A DNA stretch of 64,000 nt from Adiantum capillus-veneris. Lineage: Eukaryota; Streptophyta; Polypodiopsida; Polypodiales; Pteridaceae. The position numbers and the translations under genes are program-made. This document shows, one piece after another, positions 11,379-21,888 of this stretch. Numbering within the stretch: the stretch's first letter is position 1; each line of letters starts with the position of its first letter. Where the stretch lies: the NCBI GenBank assembly GCA_014529385.2, contig CM043950.1:72568435-72632434 (forward strand), in the 5' to 3' direction. The notes under the pieces are model-generated. The model saw nothing but the letters and a program-made list of their open reading frames with translations, made no database searches and was not told the DNA's origin.

Positions 11379-14300
11379 TTAAGAGATCTCTCTCTCATCC
11401 TCGCATAACTCAGCATAACTTCCTATATCTATATAGAGCTCTCCGTTTAAACACATATCCTCTGTTTCATTTTGTAGATCCTCTGCATGCACCCCATATA
11501 GAGTAGTAGCATCTTGATGCTCGTCTGGCACCACCGCAGCGGCTTCTGATTGAGCATCTTCTCTGATCTCCTCCATTGATGCCGTTGTGATTGGCACATG
11601 GTAGCCTTCATACGTCCTTGCACTACGAGGGGCTACCTCTATGACATACCACCAGTTTGATGTAGACTTTGTAGGATGAAATATTACCTGCCAGAGCCAC
11701 ATAACTTACATGAGAGCTTTCAAGCACATAACTTGTAAAAGGGGGATGTTAACTATTTACATACTTACTTGTTCACAATGCTCGGGTAGTACGAAAGTGT
11801 CTCTTAGGTCAGTCCATTTCTTAGTAGAATCCACCTCAAGAAAACTAGACTCTCCTCTACGCACAGTAGCGTTGAGGCCCTCCATGATTATCTTGAACCA
11901 TTGCACGTCGAACAGGTCGACAAAAAATCCTTTGTAATCGATCCTCAAAATCTCTTGTAGCGTGCCGAAGTAAGTGAGTTCCGCCACCACAAGATCTGCA
12001 TCAGAGGAACGTCGTCGACTAGACTGTTCAAATTTTTCCATGATTCCACAATCTTGAGTAAAACGCTTTTTGTCGATCCGTTCCACCCTAAAATGTCGAC
12101 CTTTACACCATGCTGATGTGTATGACTTATACTACAAGGAACAAAGATTATGAGTGGCCATTCAAACGTTTAGAAATAAAGTCACTAGCTAGTCGTACAT
12201 TGCAAACTTACCTTGGTCGCGCAACCCCGAGAGTACTCCCACTCTTCCTCAATCACTTCGTCACCGCATTGTTGCGTGCTTTTCAATTGGTTGTGCAACC
12301 ATCTTAAGCTCATGAATGTTGGTAGGCTCTCCAGACCCATCGGATAGTGCATCGGTGGTCGTCTTCCCCGTCTCCACTCGATTCGTGCCCTTTGTCGCTC
12401 TTGCTTTGCATCCTCATATTGTGAAATCCACTTTTGCATCACTGGATTGTGAAGCATGCAAAATCGGTTGATTTTAGCCTCTAGATCTTCCGTCATCTTC
12501 TTCTCAACACCGAGATTGCACATGACAATCCAAGATATGCGCTCATCATCTATGGTTCGCTATAGCGTGTCCCGGGCTTTATCAAATCCGTCTAGCCACT
12601 CTCCAATGTACACTAGGGACTCTGATACCAACCAACCTTCTGCCATGCTACCCTCTAGACGTGCCTTTTGACGCACATATCCCTTAAGCGTTTTCATGAA
12701 ACGTTCTAAGAAGAACATCCATCTGGAATGAAGTGTGCCAGCTATTTCCACCTCATCAACTATGTGAACAAGAAGATGCACCTGAATGGTTAGCATGGTA
12801 GTAGAAAAATGTTTCTCAAACATGCACACAAGCTCCGCAGCATTTAGTTTGGCGAATGGTATGGAGTCTACGTTGATCTCCTTTTGTGAGATCCATTGCA
12901 CCAGCTTTGCAAGTTTGTAGATTGTGTTACGGACGTCGAGAGACAAACATCCCTCAATGGCAACCGGTAAAATAAACTGTAAAGTATGTGCAGCAATGAT
13001 ATTAAAGTCCACATTTTATGCAATGATATTAAAGTCCACTATGAACGTACCTGACACGTTTTATGCCAATCGTGTGACTTCAAACCGGTAAGCTTTCCTT
13101 CTTTAGTAAAACACGTTCGGAGCGAGTGCATTACGCCAGTGGGGGTCCGCAAAGATCGAATGGTCTCTTTTACTTTGCGTTCTTGGGCTCCTGTGAAAAT
13201 CCATGGTGCTTTAGGGAGTTTTATCGATCCATCAGACGCTGTTTGTGGCCAATATTGCTCCATACGATCCACATTTCTAAGGTCAACTCTGGCTCCCAAA
13301 GTATCTTTCTTGCCGGTCAGATGGTCCCATAGTACATTACCAACATTCTTGAATATGTGCATTGGATTGAGCAAGTGATTGATCATGAGTCGGGGCCAGT
13401 ATGGTAACTTGTACCATAGAGATAGTCTCTTCATCCCTGGAGGCAATCCGTCATCGCACATCTCCTTCTGCTCTAACCATGCTTGTGCAGACATCCTTGG
13501 TGGCTCTCTTCCCAAAAAGCTGTCGCGTAACACATGATTCTCTGGAAGATACGCTTGATGACCTTTGTAGATTTGCTTCTTCAGTGAGGGCGCCCTACGT
13601 GCATTCAGTCTAGGTCCACATGTGACACATGCTCTATATCATCTTGTTTGAACTATGGGAAAAAACAAGATTTACAGTGTCTGAGTGAGGAGTGTCAATA
13701 GATCACCTGAGCATTCTGTTAGCCCGGGATAGTCATGCATGGTCCACATTAGAATGCCTCTGATCAAAGCATTCCGTCGTCCTGTGTGTCAGCTCATATC
13801 CACCACCTCTATGCCAATCCACAATTGTTGTAGCTCTTCCAATAGCTGACAAAGATACACATCCATATTCTTCACATATCGCCCTGGCACAATCAAGCTT
13901 AGCCATAGGTGCCCCTTCTTCGTAGTCAACCACGGGGGAATGTTGTAGTTGACGATGACAACGGGCCATACACTGTAAGATTTTGATCTTTGACCAAATG
14001 GATTTACGCCATCCATAGCCAGGCCTAAGCGCAAATTTTGAGCTTCCCTGGAAAAATCCGACCATGTTCCATCTATATGTTTCCAGGCTGTGCAATCTGC
14101 AGGAATTCGTAGCACACCATCCGAAGATTTATTCTCCTCATGCCATGATGCTAGGGTGGCCATGGACTTACATTCGAAGAAATGCTTGATGCGAGGAAGC
14201 AGAGGAAAATGTCGCAAAACCTTTTGTGGAATTTTTGTCCTGTGGAGATCTACTCGATATCTTTCGGAATCACATTTCGGACACTTCTCCATGTCTATGT

Positions 14301-15072
14301 ATTCCCCTCTGAAAATAATGCAGTCATTAGGACAAGCGTGGATAGAATTGTAATCCATCCCCAAGTTTCGCAAAATCTTTCTTGCTTCATCTGGGGAATC
14401 TGGCATCACATTGTCAGCTGGTAGTATGTGCTCTTTAAGCAATCTACACAACATAAAAATACGATACAGTCGTGTAAAAATCTATCAGATCATTATACAT
14501 TTAGAGTTTTATTAAAGTAAACTAATTGTAATAGATCACCTGAAAAGCGTTGTGACGCTAGTGTCACTCCATCCAAACTTTGTCTGCTTGTTGAGAAGAA
14601 CCAGGAGTGCTTTCAATCTAGACATACGTGCTCCATTATACAATGGCGTATCGGCTTCACTTTTCATATCATCATAGATAAGCCTTTGTGAATCCATGAT
14701 CATCTCGATCATTTCATCAATCTCGGGCTCAAACATTGCCTCATTGGGAATGTGCTCTACATGATCATCCCCCGAGCTGTCAGAGGCTACATCTTGTGGC
14801 CTCACATATGCTGCTTGACCAAAGCGCCTGCGAACACGTCTATTGGGTTGCAAGATTGCTGCTTGTTGGCCAGCGTCAGAGTCCGATGAGTTATAATTGG
14901 CAACAACTCGATCTATAATAGATGGATCGAACTCGCCAAATTCGCGAACGTGCTGCAAAGAAACACGTCTTGTCCGTCGCACAGCATGCTTGCATTGATT
15001 ACAAGGACATAAGACCCTCGTTGAGAGATAGATGTTTCGGTTGGACGGTCCCACATCCTCGTCACTACTCAT
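11379..15072 (-). pseudogene. CACTA transposase (TNP2 / Transposase_21), multi-exon, two nonsense codons
   Basis: The DDE-type transposase that cuts the element ends. Proposed exons: 15072-14540, 14443-13707, 13631-13051, 12976-12212, one ending at 11769, and 11687-11379; donors are GTGATC, GTGATC, GTACGT, GTAAGT and GTAAGT. Domains in order: transposase-associated N-terminus (LCPCNQCKH), TNP2 core (ACPNDCIIF, CPKC, LRLGLAMDGVNPF, WPVVIVNYNIPP), ACVTCGP zinc ribbon, LNPMHIFKNVG, DUF4218 (LPVAIEGCLSLDVRN, HLLVHIVDEVE), then DUF4216 (YFGTLQEILRIDY). In-frame stops lie at 13789-13791 (TGA before HTGRRNALIRG) and 12560-12562 (TAG before RTIDDERISW). Both can arise from one C-to-T change (CGA, CAG). 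The exon 4-5 junction is uncertain. Confidence 0.85.
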
Positions 15073-15134
15073 AATGAGGATAAAAATCTTATAACCTGGA
15101 CAACAAATTTAATATTCTATTGGCATTATTCGTC

Positions 15135-15138
<4 letters not shown>

Positions 15139-15174
<36 letters not shown>
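15139..15174. repeat. (CT)18 microsatellite
   Basis: An uninterrupted CT run just upstream of the transposase start on its strand. CT-rich leaders are common in plant 5' UTRs, but no role is shown here. Confidence 0.9.
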
Positions 15175-15176
<2 letters not shown>

Positions 15177-15489
15177 CTCACATTCTCTAGTCATGTCCAA
15201 TCCCAGCACACCTCGGTCTAGAGGTGCACGGAGATCAGAACCACCGGGTTATAATCTCGTCTTTATTGGTCAATACCTATATTTGTGGGTACAATTAAGA
15301 AATCTACAGACCCACGTCTACATGATACTGCATGTAGTGGAAAAAACCCCTTTGCCTCTTCTCTAGCTGTAGCACTTCACAGCATCTTAACATCTTTTCA
15401 CTGTATATCTTTTCACTGTTCGTCTAACTCTAAACCCTAAACCGTAAGTAATTCTTGCGTCGACTCGATCTAACGTAAATAAGCGTAAA

Positions 15490-16310
15490 TCTAAATAAAC
15501 GTAAATCTAACTAAAAATAAACCTAAATCTAATTTAACGTAAGTCTACATCTAACCTAATCTTTAACGTCTTTTGGGATAGTTTCATACGACGTTAAAAC
15601 TCTCTTCTTCTTGTGTGTGTGTGTGTGTGTGTGTGGGTAAACCTAAATAAACCTAAGTCTAATCTAATATAACATAAATCTAAATCTAACGTAAATTACG
15701 TTATATTAAAAAAAAAGAACTAAACTAGCAGGGATTATAAGAACCTTAAAACTGATTTAACACATAATTTTTCACATAACTAGGCAAGAGTTGGCATTCT
15801 CATCACTAAAGATGTGAGAGTTAATATCCGGCGGTGACGGTGCCTCATCTCCATCCACATCTGACGACAGCAATTGGCCCTTTGGACCGTTCTTGCTCTT
15901 GTTACTAACTTTGAAGTTGCTGTTGAATGACTAGAGGTTGTCTAGATGGTCATTGTCGGGGATGTAGTGACTCTTGCCGCCCTGAAGATCCACCTTCTTC
16001 CCTATCTTCTGAAGACATTTCACCAGTACTTTTGGATCGACGGAGCTCACCATGAGTGAAGGCAGCAATACCCTATATTCCATTGAGGTCTTTCTTCACC
16101 TGCTTCATGTAGGCATCGCAGTCTATGGAGACCTAAATCTAATCTAATATAACGTAAATCTAAATCTAGCGTAAATAAACGTAAATCTAACTAAAAATAA
16201 ACCTAAATCTAATTTAACGTAAATCTACATCTAACCTGATCTTTAATGTCTTTTATGATAGTTTCCTACGACGTTATAACTCTCTTGTTCTTGTGTGTGT
16301 GCGCGTGTGT
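15490..16310. repeat. internal ~140-bp direct duplication within the CACTA (15490-15630 and 16170-16310)
   Basis: Both copies run from a GTAAATCTAACTAAAAATAAACC-like A/T-rich stretch through TACGACGTTA to a TG microsatellite, with only scattered mismatches. A shorter repeat of the CTAATCTAATATAAC type also occurs at about 15657 and 16137. The host-derived segment 15785-16130 lies between the two shorter copies. Confidence 0.8.
15785..16132 (-). pseudogene. captured fragment of an HMA-domain (HIPP-like) gene inside the CACTA
   Basis: Minus-strand translation gives a heavy-metal-associated fold signature in two frames. The first is VSIDCDAYMKQVKKDLNGI at about 16130-16075, the metal-loop strand and first helix, where the second cysteine of CxxC is tyrosine. 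The second, from about 16040, is VDPKVLVKCLQKIGKKVDL, the second helix and last strand. It is followed by a charged tail with GPKGQLLSSDVDGDE. Heavy-metal-associated isoprenylated plant proteins have this order. Stops (after LNGI and after HLDNL), a frameshift and the shortened middle show that it is not expressed as a normal protein. It is unrelated to transposition, so I infer transduplication of host DNA. Confidence 0.6.
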
Positions 16311-16489
16311 GGATGTGTGTGCCAATAAAAAGAGATAAATGGTATAACCTTTCTATCACCCATGCCAAGTATGATAGATTGGTTATGCCATTTCCCTCTT
16401 GAATAATAGGTCTTGAGTTCAACTCCTCGTCAGCTAGATCTTTAGGTCTTTTAATTTTAATTAGTTTCCTACGAAGTTAAATTAGTTTC

Positions 16490-16668
16490 TCTCTCTTTCT
16501 CTCTCAATGTGTGTGCGTTTTTTTGTTTATGCATGTTTTCTCTCTCTTTTCCTCTCTCAATGTGTGCGTTTTTTGTTTATGCCTGTTCTCTCTCTCTTTT
16601 CCTCTCTCAACGTGTGTGCGCATTCTTTGTTTATGTATGTGTGTGTGCGTTTTTGTTTATGTTTGTAA

Positions 16669-16711
<43 letters not shown>

Positions 16712-16718
16712 AACACTA

Positions 16719-16760
<42 letters not shown>

Positions 16761-16853
16761 GGAGAGAGAAAGAGGGGAAGGGAACATGAGAGTGAGGAGA
16801 GGGAAGGAGCATACCTGGCTCTCCTTCCTCTCCTCATGTGTGTGTGTGTGGAG

Positions 16854-16890
<37 letters not shown>
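16490..16890. repeat. compound CT / TG / GA microsatellite cluster
   Basis: CT at about 16674-16708, TG at 16720-16740, GA at 16741-16762, TG at 16838-16850 and GA at 16860-16886, preceded by three diverged repeats of a CTCTCTTTTCCTCTCTCAA-like unit with GTGTGCG. The long reading frames across it are artefacts of low complexity. Confidence 0.85.
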
Positions 16891-16892
<2 letters not shown>

Positions 16893-16974
16893 CGTTACTT
16901 GCTCCTTGCTTGAGGGCGCAGAAAAACTCAGATCTGAGATCTGAGTTTTTGGGCACTCTCTGTTATTTTTTTTA

Positions 16975-17090
16975 GCCCAGCCGGCATCGCTATGAGTGTC
17001 ACAAATTTACTTGTAAATTTGCGACGCTCATAGCGACGCCGGGATTTTTTTTTTGGAGCGTCGCTGTGTGAGCGTCGCTAATATGAATAG
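16975..17090. repeat. right subterminal repeat region of the CACTA
   Basis: Two GCGACGC and two GCGTCGC cores within the last ~100 bp, plus an imperfect palindrome ACAAATTTACTTGTAAATTTG. Fewer copies than at the left end. Confidence 0.8.
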
Positions 17091-17102
17091 CCTCTTGTAG
17101 TG
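17091..17102 (-). repeat. CACTA right terminal inverted repeat
   Basis: CCTCTTGTAGTG, the exact reverse complement of the left end, followed by target-site copy AAC. Confidence 0.97.
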
Positions 17103-17326
17103 AACGGGTAGCTGGCAAGGAAGCTTATAGCTTTTTAGATGGCTTCTCTAGATACAACCAATTGACAATAGATCCCAAGGACCATCATAAAATAGCCTTT
17201 TCTATATAATGGGGAGTTTTTGCCTATAGACTCATGCCCTTTGGCTTGACCAATGCACCGGCAACATTCCAAAGGCTGATGAGCCATGCCTTCAAGGAAT
17301 ATCTGCAAAATTTCTTAGAAATATAC
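17103..17326 (+). pseudogene. Ty3/gypsy pol fragment, right part (reverse transcriptase palm), truncated
   Basis: Continues the frame broken at 9142. It reads EAYSFLDGFSRYNQL, then VFAYRLMPFGLTNAPATFQRLM and ends in FLEIY at 17326. These are RT motifs 3-4; the next residues should be the catalytic M-D-D, but the homology stops exactly there. One in-frame TAA lies before WGVFAYR. At the break is a perfect hairpin (GATAGCCA, five T, TGGCTATC, 17328-17348). The copy cannot encode an active enzyme. Confidence 0.85.
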
Positions 17327-17445
17327 TGATAGCCATTTTTTGGCTATCCAAATTTCCATAGTGAGCTACCTCATCCTATCAAATCACTCAAACACTATGG
17401 TTATCCTTACCCTTTCACTGTACATAGGAGTGTGTGATCTAGAGG

Positions 17446-20400
17446 GTGTTTTCCCATATCTCTAATGATGTGGACGATAGTCATTTGCATATGGATAGAG
17501 GAGAGGACATTCTCAAAACCACAATATTTTTTAGTTGTTTTGAGTTTTCTCTAGTTCCTTTGTGTAGACTCATTCCATATGCTCGCTTACGTGGCCTTAG
17601 GTCAGATGTTTCTGGCTTGAAGGTTGCATTGCGAGAGAAGGTTACATAAAGGAAAAAGGTGCTTTTATGGTTTCACTGCAAACATGTCACAAGAAACAGA
17701 CAGGTTGACATGTAATCATTGTTGTTTCAAAGTACTTTTGTGGATTGACATATCACTTTTGCTTTAGAATCTTTAATGTTCCTTTGGAGTCTTATTTATT
17801 TTTGAAAATAGATGATATTGTTGAGACATGAGACCCACATTGGAAAGACATAAATAAAGAGTATGAAGAGGAGTTAGCATTGCAACCACAACTAGATTCA
17901 CTTCTTGGTAGAATGTTCTACATGTGGGAAGGCAATCACAAGACGATAACATGGTAATCAGCTACTAGAGAAATGTCTATCAATAGCAGGGAGAAGCATT
18001 GTAGAGTCTTGTGTACTATCATCGACCCCAAAAAGGTTTTTGAAATAGCATTATTGACAAGCTTGCAATGCATGAATTTGTGAGTGATATTATACTCATG
18101 TTTGTAGGTAAAAGTTAAATGATGAAGGTTGACTAACTTACTAATATTTTCATCAATATGAACACCTATGCTTTAGTATCTTCTCATCTATGAGATGAGT
18201 TGGTGAATTGTGGAAATAGTTGCTCTTCGGATCATGAAGATTACCTTCATGCATTACCGGAGAATGACCAAAAATTGATCGACACTCTGCACAAGAGAAC
18301 CACAAAGAGAGAGGAGCCATGGGATCCTCTTACACGAAGATATCTAGCTAGGGTTTATGTAAGTGTGTTTGACATTGGATCTCTTTTTTGTATGCTTTAT
18401 TTGAAGTTTTTTTTTTTTAAAGTATTAGTTTATTTTGAAGGTTCAAATGTCAAAAGAACTACACACTAATCTAGAGATCAATAAATCATTGCTTTCTAAA
18501 AAGGACTTGAAAAAAGAAGAGACTAAGATCATGAATGATCTTCATTATAAATATTCAAATCATGTAGGGAGGGTATACAACCATCTCTTGGTGTTTTCTT
18601 TGATACATGGTAAGATACAATTTTAATTGACTAACATTCTTGTTTGGTAGATTCTTAACATTGTTAACTCAAGGTTAGGAAAGGATTGGTTTGATCGTGT
18701 GATGAGCCTTCAATGGGAAAGATAGTTGGGCCACTCTAGAGAAACTTAGCTTGATTTCTCTACATGATGCTTGCATAGAAAATAAAAACTTATGGGTGTC
18801 CTTACTAGAGGCAAGCAAGATCACTTGTGTTGCTTATTGCATGGTGAAAGGAGACTACAAGTTTTGAGAGTGAGCATCTTGATGAAAATGGTTTATGATT
18901 GAACTTGTGAATGTTAGTAAAAAGAATGGATTTTTTCTTTTGCATGCTTGGTGTGAAAGGTGGCTAAAACGAGAGGGAGCTTTGAAAAATATCTTAGATA
19001 AATCTAAGAAGCTTCTTGTGGACTATGTGGATGTTCCTAGAGGGATTCATATTCCTCCCTCGTGCACCATGGATATGTTCTACACGGGGATTGTGGTGGA
19101 GGGAAGAAAATTCTTATTCCCTCTAGAGGTGGCTTTGGGAAACAAAACGAAGGATGTAGAGTTGCCAGTCTTAAAGAGGATTGATTATTGCCGCATGGCT
19201 TCTTAGCGACTAGTTTACATGTAGATAATGATTTGACTATTTTTGTATCATAAAATGTGGTTGTTGTAGATACTTTGCTCACCTCTTGACCCTGCATCAC
19301 ATTGCTGTGATACCTGTGCTTGTACATTCTTGGACACATTGAGCGCGATGACGAATGCATGTATCCACCAACCATGCATCAGATCTTGCTGTGGGATCTT
19401 GAGCATCTCCCTTGGTGAATCGACATGGATAAGGGCCATGTCCTTAGAGAGAGAGAATTGCATAATGTGCAGTTTAGAGGAGACGCAACTACGGATCTTC
19501 CACCACCCAAAGCCATAGATGTTGTTGATACATCTTCTCATCCTCTACCATCTCGCCCACCTACTCGAACTTGTGAGTTAGAGTCATTCTCACTTTCTAT
19601 CCTACACTTTGCTACTTTTAGAAATTTTTATTATTTTGACAATTTTTTCTAAATTGTAAGCAACAAGCTTTTTGGATAAGAATCAGAATGCATATGCTAC
19701 TACAGACCATGTGATTGATGATCTGCCATCTATCTTAGGTATAGTCTTCTTTTTTTTCAAAGTCTTGTTGCTGCAGCTCTATTATATTACTCATATTTAT
19801 ATAGATAATGTGTTTGTTCATGTAGAGAGTGGAGGTGCATAGAGATTGCGACATGCCATACAGTTTGTGTATGCACCATTGCCTCTTCAGCCTGTTGTGC
19901 ATAATGGTTGCAGTGATACTAGGTGTGTTACTTTGCATGGTGACTATATTGCAATTGTTGGGGATTTTCCTAGCGGTGTGCAGTTTAGATCATGGATTCC
20001 TCTACACAAGAATATGGATAGAGATCGATCTACAAAGATTACATATTGGAGGAGTGGTAGATCAATGTCATGGGCATCTGACTTTATCTTTGGTGACTTA
20101 CCTTTTGGAGGCTTTCTACACTCCCCATTACCTCAACCTTCATGGAATACATGTACAAAGGATCATGTAAATTTGATGGCTTTTTTCCTTGTAGGAGACG
20201 CAATCTTTTGGGTTGAGAAATTTTGCAGGGCATGGGAGTTGATTTTTCATCGACTCCCATGCACCTTATGGATATCTAGAGTCATCTCGCGACCGACATG
20301 AACTGATCCCTCTATTTATAATTTCATGGTAAGCAAGCATCAATGTGCAATTTTTGAAATTGATTTTCAGTTTCCTTGTAGTGAAACACTTCTATCATGT

Positions 20401-20640
20401 TCTTGGTCCACAGACACGGACCACCCCCACCACTTTACATTGCAGAGTGTGCTGCTTTGTTTCATGTAGTAGGGATGAGTGCCACGGATAGCACTATGCG
20501 CCACTATTTGTGAGATTCAGCTCGAGTCCTTATGGATTCGAGATTGACATGGAGAGGGTCTCCACAGAAGAACTATACTTTTGTGGCATGTTTTGTTGAG
20601 TTGCTGTGTCGTCCTAGGGTTATGCCTTGAGATTTTGATG
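17446..20640 (+). other. unrecognised coding-like region
   Basis: Plus-strand frames at 18200-18469, 18895-19206, 19846-20301 and 20420-20640 contain protein-like stretches such as DVPRGIHIPPSCTMDM, WASDFIFGDLPFGGF and GPPPPLYIAECAALFHVVG. Stops and AT-rich, intron-like DNA separate them. I do not recognise a family. It could be a decayed multi-exon gene or a transposon of a type I cannot name; the right end is cut by the gypsy LTR at 20774. Confidence 0.25.
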
Positions 20641-20773
20641 TGGGGTGGCTCCTATTTTAACAGGTTTGTTTGGTCTTTGGTCATGCATGTGCATCTCTAG
20701 ATTTTGAGAAGGCACTTGTTTACGCTTGCCTGCAGCCCTTACTTCGACCAAGGAAGAAAGGGAGAGAGGCTAG

Positions 20774-21497
20774 GGGGGTCCCTAGGGGGTATACTCTCCC
20801 ACACACACTCACAAACACTCTCATTGTGTACTATGAAAAGGGCAAGAGCTCCCTCTCTTTCTCCAAGCAAGTAGAGGTTGAGAGACTACACCAACACTCT
20901 TGGCTATGGAGTGCAAATCCATCCAAGAGCCATGCTTCAATGCTTGAGTTTGCTATCTATTTCTTCTTCATTACTATGCTATTATGTATGCTAGCACAAG
21001 TGTTAGATAAGTGAGGAACTAGCTCTTTCTCGTATGAAATGTTTCTTCTTCCTCTTCCCTACCCTCATTCCCTGCTAGCTCTCTCCACCTTCGAAGGTGT
21101 TTGAGGTCTTGGGACTGAGGCTTGGTATAGTTAAAGCTTTCTTCAAGTTTAGGTTATGCTATGATGGTGATGCATGAAGCTTTCCATCTTCATTGCTTCA
21201 CCTAGGTCACAAGGAACACAAAGAATGTATTGTAACAAGTCTCTCTTTATGGGAGAAATCATAATACAAATGCCTATTGGAGGGGGGACCGGCTCCACAT
21301 AAATCCGGTCCTCAACTGTTGTCATGTTCTCTAAATTCTCTCTCTTGCAAAAGTATTGTCTATGCCAAGCTAACTAATTGCTATGATTATGTTGCTATCT
21401 TCAATTATGTCAACCAGCTATGCTCACAAAATCATTTCTTGAAAGTACTCTTATTAAATTCCGCTACTCTCAAATTGAATAGGCAAATTCCATTACA
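20774..21497 (+). repeat. left LTR, 5'-truncated
   Basis: Homologous to 27987-28708 from GCTAGGGGGG onward and ending ...CCATTACA immediately before the primer-binding site. No TG start and no homology to the right LTR lie upstream of 20774. Confidence 0.85.
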
Positions 21498-21498
21498 T

Positions 21499-21510
21499 TG
21501 GTATCAGAGC
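21499..21510 (+). other. primer-binding site (initiator tRNA-Met)
   Basis: TGGTATCAGAGC begins one base after the LTR end and is complementary to the 3' end of initiator tRNA-Met. Confidence 0.93.
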
Positions 21511-21888
21511 ATTTGATTTCTCTTTTCTTGCTTAAGAAGAGAGGTCCTTAAGTAGCCTATAAATGGTTGATGTTGTTAATTATAATAGAGTAAGTGGAAC
21601 TGGGATCTAATATCGGTTTTGTTAAGCCCACTATGTGGGGGATGGTGCACACCTTGGGAGCTTTGGACTTAATAATGGAGTCTTTTTAGACTTGCCTAAG
21701 GCTGTACCATTATGGAGCCATAAGAAGTCCGAAAGGAGCTAGCCCTTGGCAACTCTGCTATGTTAGACCTACTCCTCTACTCTCTATAATTAACCACTTT
21801 GAGCCGATTTTCAAAGGCTAAGAGGAGTGGCAACTAAGGTTTTGTATTGCCAAAGCATACACTAAGTATAAACATAAATTTTGTTAAC

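Larger units (their letters stand above)
9143..17102 (-). mobile_element. CACTA (En/Spm) DNA transposon, complete, 7,960 bp
   Basis: The ends are perfect 12-bp terminal inverted repeats, CACTACAAGAGG at 9143-9154 and its complement at 17091-17102. The host triplet AAC flanks both sides (9140-9142 and 17103-17105), which is the 3-bp target duplication of this superfamily. Subterminal regions carry many copies of an AGCGTCGCTA-type motif. Both genes are on the minus strand: a TNP2-type transposase (11379-15072) and a TNPA-like protein (9797-11106). The body near 15.5-16.9 kb also contains a captured host gene fragment, an internal duplication and microsatellites. Two nonsense codons in the transposase suggest it now depends on another copy to move. 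Confidence 0.97.

Noticed and set aside
16509-16944. Overlapping long frames on both strands
   Set aside because: They translate CT/TG/GA microsatellites into SL, CV and ER repeats; no real coding signal.
17327-17350. Helitron 3' end (hairpin)
   Set aside because: The hairpin is present, but neither side shows the CTRR terminus at the expected distance nor a Helitron-type insertion site.
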